A stretch of 64,000 nt of DNA from Acanthochlamys bracteata (Eukaryota > Streptophyta > Magnoliopsida > Pandanales > Velloziaceae). Each line of letters starts with the position of its first letter. Position 1 is the stretch's first letter. The DNA lies in assembly GCA_019914995.1 (NCBI GenBank), contig CM034129.1, positions 1,625,725 to 1,689,724 of the forward strand, in the 5' to 3' direction. The position numbers and the translations under genes were made by a program. A model generated the notes under the pieces. It made no database searches. It worked only from the letters and a program-made list of their open reading frames with translations, and was not told the origin of the DNA. Below are positions 1 through 13,138 of this stretch, in pieces.

Positions 1-23
1 CAATACTTGGATCGAAAGATGGA

Positions 24-3000
24 ATGCAGGGAAGTGGGTTCGAGCTAACGCCGCACAAGATTGCCGTGTGCCAACTCATCCATTCCTTCGCTCCACCAGC
101 TCAGCAATCCATCCCGTTCCCGTTCAATTCTGTTGCTCAGCACAATTGCTTCGGCCTCTACCTTATCTCTCTTCTAAGGGTACTCTTTTTAGTCGTTTTC
201 TACACCTTTCTTCATTCTCCAACAACAAAAACATCAAATTCACATCTCAACACATAGGTTTTGTTCATTGAGTAATGGCATGCAAATCTTCTTGTCTTCT
301 TATGATGGATATTGATAATTTTATTTTATATCAGTTGTCATATGGGTGTAATTGTTTTCTCAGTTGTGATTTATGATATTTGTGTACTAATCATAATTAT
401 TTCTTTGTTACAGTCTTGTGATGATTTTGTTGAGCCATCTTTGGGGGAACTTGTGAATCAGTTGAAGGCAGTTGATGCTTCAGTCAGTGACTGGCTGACA
501 GGGCAATTAGTAGGAAGTCTTTCAGCTCTATCATCACCAGATGATTTGTTTAACTTTTTCGACAAGTTACGAGGTAAACTTTGTGTATTTGACTATTTGT
601 GTCAACTATATGTACGCTTTTTTTTGTCGCATGTGTTTCTTAGTAGTGAGGGTTACTTGCAGACGTAGGCACCTTATCTGTGCACACTTTTATTTTCTCT
701 TTGGGTGTCTATATGTGGCCTGTGGAGCATGAAGGCTTGTCATTACAAATTCTCAAAGGGAGTAGATCTGTTTATGTGCATACTTACGAAGTTTCCGTAT
801 ATGCAATATTCATGAATGACATAGTACCATGCAACTTCGTCACTTTTTTAGTAGGTATTATATGTTAATATGAGCACTCTAAGGGCTTACCTAAAACTTG
901 GAGTTGTCTGATCATGAGGTACTTGGCAGGTGTTCTCTCAATTCCTGATGGCACAAATATTGAAGATGACCAGATATTTTTGGACCCAAATACCCAGTTG
1001 GGAATGTTCCTACGGTGTTGCATTCTGTCCTTTAATTTATTGTCCTTTGAGGTACTTCTAATACTTCTAATTGATGTGATACTAGTGCTCGTAGTTTTGA
1101 CTGCATCATTCTTTGAAGGATATACTGGTACCCTTGGTCTGTTGTCCTTGTCTTGTTTGTTTCATCTGCATGTGTGGTAATGCTTTCTTTCTTTGCTTCT
1201 TGGGCAGTCCTCACATGCATTTATGGTACTGCACATTCTCGTTCTTATCGTCTTTTGCTTCCTTCATGTAGGGTGTGTGCCACCTCTTGACTAACGTAGG
1301 CACATATTGCAACACATGTGATACCACATATGACTTGTCTGAAGAAGATTATGGTAATGAATTGCATGAGTTTCTAGAGAATGATGAAATGGACAGCAGA
1401 AGCTCTCCTCTTAGGATGTATGGGCGTGCATTCGAAACTGAACCACGCTCTGGAGAAAGCTCAAGTTCTCATCAAAGAGCACCTTATTATTCGATTGAAG
1501 GTACTGGCACTTTTCTTTTTAATTTAGCTTCCTTGCTATTTTAATTTTCAAATAATAGGGTATTGAAAGACCTTACTAATTTAAGCGAATTTGTTACAAG
1601 CATACTCTCTGGGCCCTCGATGATCATTTTGAAACTACTGCTGGCTTTATTGAAATGCCAACGTAATTCATTCTTCCATATCATATTAACCATATCTGTT
1701 GCCAGTAAACTTCAAATTTATGTTTGATGCTGCCTCTTAATGTAATTTACTTTTCTTAAGCTTAAACTAGGGCCTGAACTACTCCTAATCTTATGTTTAG
1801 TTATCCTGTCAAAAATGTAGGAGGATGATCTTTGTCATACTAAAATTATAAGTTTCTTAATAACCAGATATCCAGATTGCACTTCACCCAAATTTCAAGC
1901 ACAATGATGACAGTGTTCAGGATACTGAATATGCCTCCATTTTAAGTGACACGATTGTCAGCGGCGACCATCCTGGATTCTTACGGTCAAAATCACAAGT
2001 AGAAGGGTACCTCAATGCACAAGCTGATTGTCTGGAGAAGTATGTTCCTGTGTTGCCATTTGAGCAATGAAGTTATGCATTTCAATTAAGCTATTATGTT
2101 TAGTTTTCTGTAATTTCTCTGTGTCTGTAGAGATGCTACCTCATTACCCTTAAATTCCTTCACTGGTTCTTTAAAGCGGCTTCAGAAACTACACCCAGAT
2201 CTTTATCGTGTAAGCTTCATGCACATTAAAATTTTTGTATTCTTCTGCGTTTGATGTAATGTATCATAACGTTGTTTAAGGTCATTCAGGTTTTATACTT
2301 GCAATATCTGAATGGTCTTCATCATGAGGATTATACAACTGCTTTGGACAATCTGCATAGCTATTATGACTACAGGTGATGATCAATTTTTTGTTTGTAT
2401 GCTTTTCTGGTGTTATCCAACTGTAGCATAATCTTGTGAGTGCAGTACTTGTAGTAGCATGCTTTTAGGAATTCTGCTTCCTGTGATCCATATACTTCTG
2501 GCTGACATCCCTTTTTTTCTTAGAAAGAGTAAAAAAAACGTGTAGAAATTCTTATAAATTGAGGGCCATTGGTTTGTCATATTCACATATCTCCATTCCT
2601 AGGGCCAAGTGGTATGTAGTTAGGACAGCACTCCTTTACCTGAAATTGGTTGACGTTAGGAACTGGCGTCAGTCATAGATGTTTGAGATCCCTGAACTTG
2701 TTTCATAAGATTCCAAAATTTGGTAGATTGCTGTTTTCTAGGAGATCACTTAGCTATGATGCCAAGTGCCTTACTGGTTGCAGCAAGACCTATGGTCTAA
2801 AATCACCATCCTTGAGGTCATCTTGTGTATTTGGATCTAATTGACATGTTTGTTCTGCTTTACATTTTCATTGGTGATGTGACATTGTAAACTGGTTTCT
2901 GCCGCTTTGCCATTCATAACAAGTAAATATTTTGGTTGGCCTTGTGTTCTTTTCCATTCTTCGAGAACTACCTTTATAGTGCAAACTGGTAATGCATTCC

Positions 3001-6000
3001 AATCAGGTCATTGGTTATAAGATTATCACTATTTTTTAAATAATGAAGACGACAACTCTTCAGTTTTCACTCTTCAGATGTGTTTTCTATCCCCTTTTTT
3101 TCTCTGTCTATGAACTTTCAACTTTTGACTAGCTGATTGCGAGTTAAACACTAGAACTCTCTTGATGAGTTTTCTGATTATTGTATAAGCTCATAAAGTG
3201 CAGGGATGGAAGGGATCTTTAGTCGGTTGTGTACTTCAATGAAGGAACCTCTTCTCGGAAGATATGAAACTGCACCATTATGTTTAGGCATTCTCCATTG
3301 TCACTTTGGACACTCAAAGAAAGCTTTGGAGGTAAGCGCTTGAAATGCTATTCTATGATCACTTTATTTTTGTATCTTTCTGCTTGGTACTAATAAATGT
3401 GGAAGTCTAGTCAGGAAACATAACTTCGGTGGTTTCTCTTATAAAATTTATTACAAGGTTTTCTACTGTACTTGTCTGATATCACACTGCAGATAACTCT
3501 TGCTTTTTGCTGAGTGTTGTATGATATCGTTTACTCATCGTTTCCGAAAGCTCATTTTCAAATACTATTTCTTCTTTTTTCCAGGCTTTAACTGAAGCTG
3601 TGAGGATTTCACAACAGGTAAGATTTTCATTTTTCACGAAGAACTATAGTGCCTGATTGCTGGCTCTAGTATGCTTTGATGCCCTCTGGTCTCAACTTAC
3701 TGATTTCTTCCATACCACTAACACGTACAACCGCTGAATGGGCACTCACTATTTTCATACTTGTGGAAATAAGAAGCCATACATAAAATGACTTTCTGTA
3801 GTTTTGACTGTAAATACCATAATTTATTTAGGTGTTGTCCTTGTACTTTCATTTTGTGTTATTATTCCAATGTATACGTGCTTGAGCTTGTGGCAGGGAC
3901 AAGCGTGCCATATCTTTTGCATATTATATTGACTAGATATCAAGTTTTATCTGACCAAGCTAACTTCAATGCAGAACTTTGATGACTATTGCCTTGCTTA
4001 CACATCCGCAGCTATTTGCAACCTATTGACTGATGTAGGCATCTCCAGCAGCATTGGTGTGATTGGATCTCCTTATTCACTTGGCACCATTACCGAATTA
4101 GGTACACCATTATCTGCTCAGCAACAGCTGCTTGTTCTTCTCAAAATGTCTTTGAAAAGGGCTGATAATCTGAAGTTAAGTTCTTTGATGGCATTCATCC
4201 GTCTTACATTGGCCAAGTTTGACCTCAAGGTATTGGTTTGTGCTTCGTATTATGCTAGTCTACATTGAATCTGCTTATCTGATGATTTGTGTTGGTGTAA
4301 TTTATTTGATGACTCTCACAGACAAGCTTTTTTTTTTATCAGAAGCTTGTTTAATTCTTAGGCTTCTTATATTCTTCTAATGTATTATCCCAATGATTGA
4401 ACATATCCAGCATGTTAAAAGGCCTTTGCTGTCTTTTGGTCCCAAAGCTCCTTGGAAGCTTAAAACAGAACCAGTATCTGTCTGCAAGGTATGAACCTGA
4501 AATTACTTACCTAATTGTTAGGCGGGCATCTTTTTGTGGAACTATAATTGTCACTGAATATATTTCTGCAGGAACTTAGACTAAGTTCACATGTGATTAG
4601 TGAATTTGCTTCAGAGGGAACAATATTATCATTTGAAGACAGTTCTTTTAGCACCTCATGGATTAAGAACCTGACAGCTTTCACCAGTAATTTACAAGAA
4701 GATTTAAAGACTTCTTCTACAAATGATTATGGTGCATTTCATTTTGGCGCTCAACCAAATGCAGTACCTGCATCTGTTTTGCAATTGACTGGTTCTTCAT
4801 ATTTACTCAAAGCTATATCATGGGAGTTTTATGGAAGGTGCGCATCTACTTTACACCAGCAGTTTTGGTGCCTCTCTTTAGGTTTACATGAAGGTGGATT
4901 TCTTGCTGCAGGAGTATGATTGAATTTAATAAAGAGTTCACATTATTAAAAGTTTGAAAAATGAATAACTCTGACTTCATGTATTTTACATGAGATTTTA
5001 GGCTGGTTATCTTTTCCCTGTGCTGTCTTTTAAGTTACATTGACTCCTTTTTTTTTCAAAAATAGTGGCTCACAATTTCAATATCAGCCGCGAGAAACAA
5101 GCCTCTGTGCATTTATCATGAGCTTTAAAGAGCATATAAAAGAAGCATATTGCTATTCGTGGTTTTCTGGAGAATATTCTTAAATTAAATAAAATATTTT
5201 AAAAAAAATAAAATTAAAAAAAAAAACAAAAAAATGATGCAGTCAATTTTCTTTCTAGAAGTTATATTATAGAGGGCTATGTATTGAAAAAACTGAAGCA
5301 AGAAAAATATGCTTCAAGTTTTATCGTGGTGAAACTAAAACTTGTTAGCATATCCAAAGTGTACGAGTCAAAGCTTTCTGCACAATCGGCTTTCTTTTGT
5401 TTCGTATAATCTTTAGTTGGCATATCTTACTTTTGCTCGTATTCGTACTTCCTTGTTACTGGTGTGCTGCTTTAGTTTCGGGCTATAATTCATCTCTTCT
5501 TCCCTCAGTGCACCACTTGTTCGAACGAATGCATTGGTTTATGCTACCTGCTTCGCTGATGCTGCAAGGTAGGCTTTTGAGTTAGTTGTGTTATTCATTT
5601 TTTAGTGAAATCCATTCGTAAAAGATATTCTGTATTCGGTTCACATTTTTTTCCAAACGTGAGGATATTCTTTTTTCCTTGTAGTTCGACTGACTTATCA
5701 CTGGCATATGCTAAACTCATCCAGCATCTTGCTGTTTTCAAAGGATATAAAGGTCAGTTTGTAGATTTAATTTGTGAAACTTTTAAAAGTTGCTTGGGTT
5801 GTATAGAGTGGCAACCAAGAGACCAAATGCTATGTGTTATAACAAATAGCACTTTCAAATTTGGAGTTTTATTTGGAGTTACCGTCATGGCAAAACCTGA
5901 AGAAGAACATAAATGAGAGTTTATTTGAAGCTCTAGTAGGTAGCTTATGAAAAACTAAAACTCGTATGACCTGTCTTTTCTTCAGAAGCCTTTGCTGCTC

Positions 6001-7585
6001 TCAAGCTTGCAGAACAACAATTCCTATCTGTGCCAAAATCTCCGATACATTTGCTAAAGCTTCAGTTGCTGCATGAACACGCTTTGCATAGGTAGGCATA
6101 TAGATTTTCTATTTTGTATGTGCACTACATTACTTCTTGGTTGTATTCACTTTCTTAGTAGTACTATAGTTGATCTAAAAGAAACCTTGGTTCAGAGGGA
6201 AGTTGAAAGTGGCTCAACAAGTTTGCGATGAGTTTGGAGTTTTGGCTTCATCTATTAGTGGAGTGGACATGGAACTCAAGTTAGAAGCATGTCTTCGACT
6301 TGCACGAACGCTACTTGCTGCCAACCAGTTTAGCCAGGTTTCACATCACCTCTTTCTAATTTGTGATGACTTTGGATACGCAAGATTTACAGAACTTCGA
6401 ACGAATCCTGATTTTTTGCCTGTTTCTTTTCCCTTTATAGTTTTCTTTCTACCCTTATATAATTATATTTGTTTTAAGATAATGAATGAAGTTATTTCCA
6501 GGCAGCAGCTGTTGCACATGCTCTTTTCTGCTCATGCTACAAATACAAAATGCAAATTGAGAATGCTACCATTCTGCTATTGCTCGCTCAGATACACTTG
6601 GTAAAGATTATGGATCTTGCAGGTTTTCTTGATTTGCTTTGCAAGTAGTAATTTTATTGTTTTGATGTATTGCTTCTAGAAATCTGGAAGTGCAGTTGTT
6701 GGTATTCCATATGCATTAGCCAGCCTGTCATTTTGCCAGTCATTTAATCTGGATCTTCTTCAAGCATCTGCAAGTCTGACGCTTGCTGAACTGTGGCTAT
6801 CACTTGGACCAAGCCATGCCCAAAGAGCTTTGAATCTTGTATATCAATCGCTTCCAATGATTCTTGCCCATGGAGGGCTTGAGCTATGTGGAAGGGCCGG
6901 TATTGTAGCAGCAAAGTGCCATTTGTCAGATCCAAACTTTTCAAGTAATATGTCTACCTAAACTTGTTAAATGTCTTATCAGCATATTCTTCATATAGGA
7001 TGAATTAGTGAAACCTGTCCCATTTACAGTCTCTTTTTCACAGATTCTGCTAGTTTGCAATTGGAGAATCTTTCTATCTAGCCAAAGACTGTTAAGAGTG
7101 TCGTAAACAGAATGTCTTTTGGTGTTGGTCGTCATTTATCTAACCATCCTCGTCCAGTTATTGTCTTAGTTTCTCTCGAGAACTATATCCTGTGTCTAGT
7201 GCGTTCTTTTTTCCTGGTTGAAATTGCAGTTATCTTATTTCTTCTCTTTGCATTCTGTTTCTGAAGAATATGATGTTGTCTTGGACTCCCTAAATCAAGC
7301 TGCTGAAGAGCTTGAAATCTTGGAGGTTAGTATTTCATTTTCTGAGTTATATCCGAATCTACTTTCATATCCATCATTATGTAGTTCTTTAGAATTAAGC
7401 TTTAATGTCGAATAACCTGTTGTTCTTTATACTAATACTGTGGCAATGACATGCAGTATCATGAAATGGCAGCTGAAGCATTCTACCTGAAGGCCATAAT
7501 TTATGATAATCTTGGTCAGTTAGAGGAAAGAGAAGCAGCAGCAGCTTCCTTTAGGCAGCATTTGGTTGCACTTGGACAATCATAG
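24..7585 (+). CDS. APC5: Anaphase-promoting complex subunit 5, 20 exons
   Basis: Scaffold subunit of the APC/C ubiquitin ligase, which drives destruction of cyclins and securin; nuclear. Exons read as 24-179, 414-573, 930-1051, 1272-1500, 1868-2039, 2131-2209, 2290-2375, 3199-3331, 3585-3617, 3975-4229, 4411-4488, 4572-4837, 5509-5568, 5685-5752, 5986-6091, 6196-6337, 6502-6600, 6680-6944, 7267-7325, 7457-7585. All phases join and give 898 aa; the Arabidopsis protein is about 916. Recognisable blocks are LTPHKIAVC and PFPFNSVAQHN at the N-terminus, SPDDLFNFF, LDPNTQLGMFLR, the TPR-like stretch LAEQQFLSV...LLKLQLLHEHALH, and GVDMELKLEA...RTLLAANQFSQ. Two acceptors were chosen by frame rather than strength: AAAG at 3198 and GAAG at 7266. 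The first ATG in frame is at 24, but the frame is open back to the window edge, so a start slightly upstream cannot be excluded. Family identity is secure; individual splice sites are inferred. Confidence 0.93.
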
Positions 7586-8266
7586 GATGAGGAAGATAAT
7601 ATTTTCCATAGAGTTCGAAGGTTATTTGAATCTTGTCTTTTGCAGTTGATGGAAGCCTGCAAAGCTTAAGTTAACCTTCCTGGTGAGCCAATGAGGTCAA
7701 ATTTCAGATTTCCAATTTTAGCGTAACCACAGGTGTATCGGTTATATCTGATATCAGTCAATAGTGAATGTCATCATCTTCTCAGTAGCAAGATCACAGA
7801 GAGAGAGAGAGAGAGAGAGCCAAAAAATAAAAAAATTGTGGAATCAATCTGATTGTTCAGTAACTTCGGTCGTGAGTCTAACCTAGTAAGACTTGAGATC
7901 TGCATAACTTTGACAGCATATATTGTTATGTATATATATGAGATGAAGATATCTTGCTTTGACCTAGTCGGAGCAAGATCGGCTTCTCTGAACAACACTA
8001 TTTATCTTTGTTAGAGAGTGTAATAGTTTATCATTGTACATTATGAGTTTGATGTAAGATGCTTGTTTCCATTTCAAGGTTTTCTGTTTACTATGATCAA
8101 GAATATCGAGCTGTGAATAGAAGTTAATATACATCACATTACAGAGAGAACAATATTGAATATTTGCATTCACAGGGACAAACTTATGCTTTTGTTGCTA
8201 CTGTTTCTTCTTGTTACATGGTTAATAAAAGAACTATTCCTGAGGCATGCAAAAATTTAATATATT
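7586..8266. other. APC5 3' flank, likely 3' UTR then spacer
   Basis: No gene seen. The first few hundred bases after the APC5 stop are of mixed composition and probably hold its 3' UTR. They contain a GA dinucleotide tract. The stretch ends where the first AT-rich repeat copy begins. Confidence 0.5.
7798..7819 (+). repeat. (AG)11 microsatellite
   Basis: An uninterrupted run of 11 AG units, about 210 bases downstream of the APC5 stop and probably within or just past its 3' UTR. Confidence 0.95.
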
Positions 8267-8510
8267 GGGAATGTTTATGAAATAAAATTTTTTAGAATGA
8301 AAAATATTTTTATTATATTTTAAAAAGTAAGTTTTATTTTATTTTTTTAGATAATAAATAATAAAAATAAATAATAATAAAATTTTATAATATAAATTTT
8401 TTTATATTTTTTATATTTTTAAATAATTATGTAAAATGTTATAGAATATTTATTAAAAATTATGAAATAAAAAAATGTTTTTAAAATAGAGTGAAATGGA
8501 ATGCCAAATA
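8267..8510 (-). mobile_element. AT-rich MITE-like repeat, family 1
   Basis: About 244 bp of AT-rich DNA. Its left end has GTTTATGAAATAAAATTTT and its right end has GTGAAATGGAATGCCAAAT. Both ends match, reverse-complemented, the two ends of the copy at 21577-21822, so this is the same element in the opposite orientation. No coding capacity. Ends are approximate and no clear target duplication was established. Confidence 0.6.
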
Positions 8511-9061
8511 CTTCAATCAAGAACAACTGGGTGCATCATGAGGGAGGAGGTTCATCAAACTGCATGCAAAACAAGAAGATAAGCTAACCCAGAGTGCTCC
8601 AGGAATACCATCATGCTCCACTCCATGCCGCACGCAATCTTTCTACAGGACGATTAAACTCTTTGTGGTTGATGGCTCCCATTCGGCAACCAGAGATAAC
8701 GATGATAACAACAACAACATGCTAAAGCTTTATCCCACTTAGACATGGTCGGCTATATGAATTAATTTTTTCCGTTCTATTTTATTATAAACCAAATTCA
8801 GCAAAAGATCAATCTTCTAAATCTTTCGCCACCGAAGACAAAGTTAAGTTTGGTATTCTACCATTTCTATAGTGTTCCAGAGATGACGATGAGAAGGCTT
8901 CCAGAAAAAAGATGGGATGCGGATGGATATTGTGCTCTGGAGAATTATCTCTTTGGCAAGATGCATAAATGAGTTGAAAACCGCTATCGGTATTGGACTC
9001 AAGTGGATTGTAGAGAAGTGACGATGACTAAGTGCGTCTGGCATTGTTTATTAGAACTTCT
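8511..9061. other. Intergenic spacer with retroposon scrap
   Basis: Mixed-composition DNA between two AT-rich repeat copies. Apart from the retroposon tail I see no open frame with recognisable content. Confidence 0.5.
8694..8795 (-). mobile_element. 3'-end scrap of a non-LTR retroposon (LINE or SINE)
   Basis: The stretch has a short run of AAC units followed by CTTTATCCCACTTAGACATG and GTCGGCTATATGAATT. Read on the minus strand it gives the 'GCCGAC ... GGGATAAAG ... TTG-repeat tail' pattern that I know from the 3' ends of common dicot LINE/SINE copies, plausibly RTE type. Only the tail is present and nothing coding remains. Family assignment is from memory. Confidence 0.5.
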
Positions 9062-9260
9062 CAACAAATGCTTTTCATCTCACCTATTTTTCAATAAAAT
9101 TTATTTAAAATTTTTAAAACATAAAAAATTTTTAAATTATAAGATCATATTATTATTTATTTTTATTATTTTTTAAAATAAAAAAATATATTTTATTTTT
9201 AAAATAGAATAAAAATATTTTCTTTTTTAGAAAAATTCTATTTTATAAGAAGTTCTGAAC
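9062..9260 (+). mobile_element. AT-rich MITE-like repeat, family 1
   Basis: Contains the family core: runs of TTTTTAAAATA, then TTATTTTTATTATTTTTTAAAA near the middle, and AGAAAAATTCTATTTTATAA at the right end. More diverged than the copy at 21577. Ends are approximate. Confidence 0.5.
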
Positions 9261-12233
9261 ACCATCTAAGACGATCGAAGAAATTGATGATGAGCGATAT
9301 TCCTTGTATAGAGGAAGAGAATAACGATATGGAGAAAGTGGTTCAAGGCATGGCTGGATGGTGCAATAATTTTGATAAACAATTGCAGGGAACTAAGTGA
9401 CCTGTTTTTGCTGGGTATTCAACAAGCTTAGCAGCTGGTGCTATGATTGCAGTTGGTTTGATTGGATATAGCAAAAAATAAAAATAAAAAAACATTTCTG
9501 TCAGATTGTCTGGATCCCGTTTTCGCAAGATTCCCGAAGAAATTAAGCATGGGGAAGGTGCGTGCTTCTGAACTGAATGAATTGGCATCTGCTCTTCAAA
9601 TGCATGCGATTCTCTTCGTATCGATGTTAGAGAGCCTTTATTAGATCAGAAGCTAGCAAGGGTAATACATCTCCGGCGATTGGCTGAAGCAAATCGATAT
9701 CATTGAGCTTTTGCATGCACGATGACTGAGAAGCTGGAAGCAAATGATATATTGATGCAAATCGATATCATTGGCTTTCATGAAATTAATGGTCATGCAG
9801 GAGCAGGACCTGCATGTTTAGGATCCGCTACGCTGCGCAGACTGAAAGCTTCCAGCCTTCCGTTATGTTTTCCGAGCAAACAGCAGAAGAGAACAAGCAA
9901 GATCACAAGTTAAACTCAATCACTGGTTATTGAATGAATTCCTAGCTTCAGCTAGCTAGTTGAAGTTCTATTACAGATTTCAGAAATCCGCAAGTAATCC
10001 TCTCGTTGTTTGTTTATAAACCAGAATCTCATGATCATGCATGCATGCAGCAGTAGTGAATTGTTCTATTTAATTTCGAGTTAATTAACTTCTTCTTCTT
10101 CGCGTTCTCGTGATATACAATAATAACTTGTTGAATTATTCCAATCAATTAATGAATTGACTATATTAGCATGCATGTGTTGAATAGAATACATAGCTAG
10201 CTACCTAGCAAGTCGAACAGATTGAAAACAAAAAGATTAATCAAAATAAATCATCTGAAAAGTTCGATGTATACATTAAAAAAATTAATTCAACCAAAAA
10301 AATTTATGCCACAGATAATAAAATATTCTAATATGTTGACTTTTTTTATTTAATGTGAGATTAATATATTTTTTTTTAACCCAAAATCATAGAGAAGATG
10401 TCGCGGCGCAAGTAATTCATGTGGTTGGTAGAGACACCGTAGCGACGACGAACTGTTTCAGCAATGATCGATCAGAGAGTTTTCAACGTTTTGATTCTTC
10501 AATTTCATGCAATTTCTGAGCAGGATATACTTAGACTATTATGCAACACTACAAGAAGACGAGTAGAAATATTAACATCCACAACAAATTTCTTCTACTC
10601 CGTAAGTGAAAAACATATACGAATTTTTCCAACCTAATTTAATTTGTCTTTAACAGAAAAAGTCACAACATGAATTTTCATTTTTCTTCTATGTTCTACG
10701 CAAACTTAATATACAGTCAGTGAAAATAATTAATAGAATGTTTAGAAAAAAAACCCTATTAATTTGAAGTTAAAATAAACTACGAAACCTTGAGTCAATG
10801 TTCTTTCGTTCATCCATCCGTAGCTATAATTTCAATTGGTCTCTTAATGCGTGTTTTAAATATCTGCAATTAAGTTTCATAAAAATGAAAAATAAAAAAT
10901 AAAGTAGAAGTAGAATTTAGTATTTATATTTTAATAGTTTTGTAAAATATGTTAAAAAATTAAAAAATATAATTATATTGAAAAATGTGCAAATAAAAAA
11001 ATTTGAATTTGAATTTCGTATATGAAGTTGGAATTCTGAATTTTTTATGTAATTAAAACATATAAACTGCTCGAAATTTAAAATCTGATGAAAAAAAATA
11101 AAATTATAAATATTTAAAACACGTTTTTAGCATAATTATTTAAAAAATATATAATTAAAAATTAAAAAAAGGGTAAGCTCTCCAATCATCCACTTAATTT
11201 TATCTTCGATGAAAATTCAAATGGTACATCCTGGAGAATCTTCTCGTACGGATCAATGTTCAATGTTCTTTCACAATCGCTGTAATTTCAGATAGTCTCT
11301 TAATCACAAATCATTGAGCTTAAAAAATAAATTCAACGTCCAAATTCAATGAACCTTCCGTAACATCATGCCGTACGAAATGAAATTTTCTAGTTTTTTA
11401 AAATTCACTTGCAAGGTTAACAAACATTATAGTAAATAAAAATGTGAGCGTTTATTTCTCCATTTAAGTACATTATCATAGATATTTGCAAGTATCACAA
11501 GATGGACGATGAATATATAGGCAAGTTTTTTTTTTCATTTTTTCTACATTATTGGTTTGAAATTTTTGGAGATAAGACTCGTCCATCCATTGCTTTCACC
11601 AATAATTCAACACAATTAATATTTATGTCCTAAAATTAACTAATAAGTTCAATTAATCAGAGACGAAATGGACTCTATAATTACTTGGGCTTTCGCCCTT
11701 ATAATAAACTTTACCTTTTGGGCTCACGAGCTTTAACAGTACAAACGTTCACTCACCAAACTTTATACAACAAAATCAATTCCCAAAAAGAAAAAAAGTT
11801 TAATTTCAATTTGAATTTGTTGATATTAATCAACTGAAAGATCTTGAAATCTGAAGAAATCATAAACTTTCAATGAATATTCTTTCGAAGATCAAAATAA
11901 TTAAAACAAATATAGAACAGAAGTCACAGAAGAAAGATATATAAAAATTATATAGGACACCTACATTACTCAGGAAATTCAGAAAACTAACCCAAGGAGA
12001 AAAAAAAAAAAAAAAAAGAACTGCTACATTCTCTTTGTTTTCAAATTCAATTCCTTCTTTTCACAGAAAGAAAATTCTCGGGAGGGGAAAAAGAAAACCC
12101 TAATTAAATCGGTTGTTTCACAAACTCCAACAACCGTAATCTCTGTACACCAACCCTACAAATAAATCTAGGAGCAATCCCGGAAACGAAAAGAACAAAA
12201 CAAGAACGGCTGAGAGAATCGTTTTGAAAACCT
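9261..12233. other. Long intergenic stretch, no gene recognised
   Basis: From 9261 to about 9950 the composition is less AT-rich and short open frames occur (for example 9462-9644 on plus, 9343-9588 on minus), but none resembles a known protein and all are interrupted. A 17-bp direct repeat (GCAAATCGATATCATTG) lies at 9689-9705 and 9757-9773. From 10000 to 12100 the DNA is AT-rich with no coding signal. The last ~200 bases probably hold the 3' UTR of the minus-strand SAUR gene. Confidence 0.5.
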
Positions 12234-12641
12234 TTATGAATCAACGACGGGAGCGGCGGCGGCCGCAGGGTTAGCCGTAGTACAGAGCGATCTAACCAAC
12301 TCATCAATGGCTTGCCGATCAGAAGCTGCAGCAGCAGACCGAGGATTAATCAACGCTTCGAGAACTCTACGGAACAACGGAACAGGGCAAGGAATCCTCA
12401 GAACACCTCTCTGCTCGTAACCGTACTCTATGGCGGAAGCCTGAAGCAGAGCAACGAACGCCGGTTGACTGACGGCCGAAGCGGGAACTTCGAATCGAAC
12501 CATTTCTTCTCCGACATAAACGGGAACGTGTCCTTCCGTCGTCGCCGCAGTAGGTAAATCTTCCTCGGATTCAAATTTTAATAACGGTTGGTAAGATGAA
12601 CTGTCGGCGACGCGAGATAACCGTCTGATTAACTGCTTCAT
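12234..12641 (-). CDS. SAUR family auxin-response protein (SAUR41-type)
   Basis: A small intronless SAUR gene, as is usual for the family. SAURs are short-lived auxin- or stress-induced proteins; those studied inhibit PP2C-D phosphatases at the plasma membrane and promote cell expansion. The 135-aa product starts MKQLIRRLSRVADSSS, the N-terminus typical of the SAUR40/41 group. It then carries the SAUR domain from about residue 38 to 97: EGHVPVYVGEEMVRFEVP, FVALLQASAIEYGYEQ and GVLRIPCPVPLFRRVLEAL. The C-terminal tail is rich in alanine (ANPAAAAAPVVDS) and longer than in most SAURs. No neighbouring SAUR genes are present, so this is not part of a tandem cluster. The ATG sits right at the start of the conserved MKQLIRRLSR block, which fixes the start. 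Role in this plant is inferred from family only. Confidence 0.93.
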   Translation of the reverse strand: MKQLIRRLSRVADSSSYQPLLKFESEEDLPTAATTEGHVPVYVGEEMVRFEVPASAVSQPAFVALLQASAIEYGYEQRGVLRIPCPVPLFRRVLEALINPRSAAAASDRQAIDELVRSLCTTANPAAAAAPVVDS

Positions 12642-12759
12642 TTATCTCTCCGGTGATCGAACGGTCGAGATCTAGAGAGAAAAACGGAACTGGTTTCTTT
12701 TTGTTTGTTTGATTGACTGATAGACGGAAGCGGAGAAGGAGGGAGGGATCGCAGTGCAG

Positions 12760-12767
12760 TTATAAGA
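12760..12767 (-). promoter_or_regulatory. Possible TATA box of the SAUR gene
   Basis: On the minus strand the sequence reads CTTATAAC, about 120 bases upstream of the SAUR ATG. It is a weak TATA match at a plausible distance. Confidence 0.35.
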
Positions 12768-13132
12768 AGAACGAGGGGAGCGTGCAGGTTTCGGTTTTTT
12801 TCCCCTTCAATATTAGCAAAACAGGGCGTGTTATTTCTCTTTCAACAAATTCAGGTACATAATTTATTCTAAAAGATAAAATTATCCCTGGTTTATCGTG
12901 GATATATAGAATTAAGTAAGCATCATGTAAGGGTAAGCTTGTCTTTTAAAAAACATTGCGAATGGATAGTTTGCACAATCGGTCTATAAATTCAACGTTT
13001 TATTTTGTTATTTTGAAGAGACAGTGCGGGAACATGTGGGAGTACTTTCCCGGTACGCTCGCTGAGAACCTTTGCTGTTTAATATAAGTTTTGTGCGACG
13101 AAAACCGTACATTAACGTGCCTTACAATTTAA

Positions 13133-13138
13133 CACGTG
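13133..13138. promoter_or_regulatory. G-box (CACGTG) upstream of the SAUR gene
   Basis: The palindromic core CACGTG within ACACGTGTCA, about 490 bases upstream of the SAUR ATG. This is the bZIP/bHLH (PIF, ABF) binding core and fits the known light and ABA control of many SAURs. The motif is seen; its function is inferred. Confidence 0.4.

Noticed and set aside
12312-12557. 81-codon plus-strand ORF
   Set aside because: Antisense to the SAUR gene, which has clear family identity.
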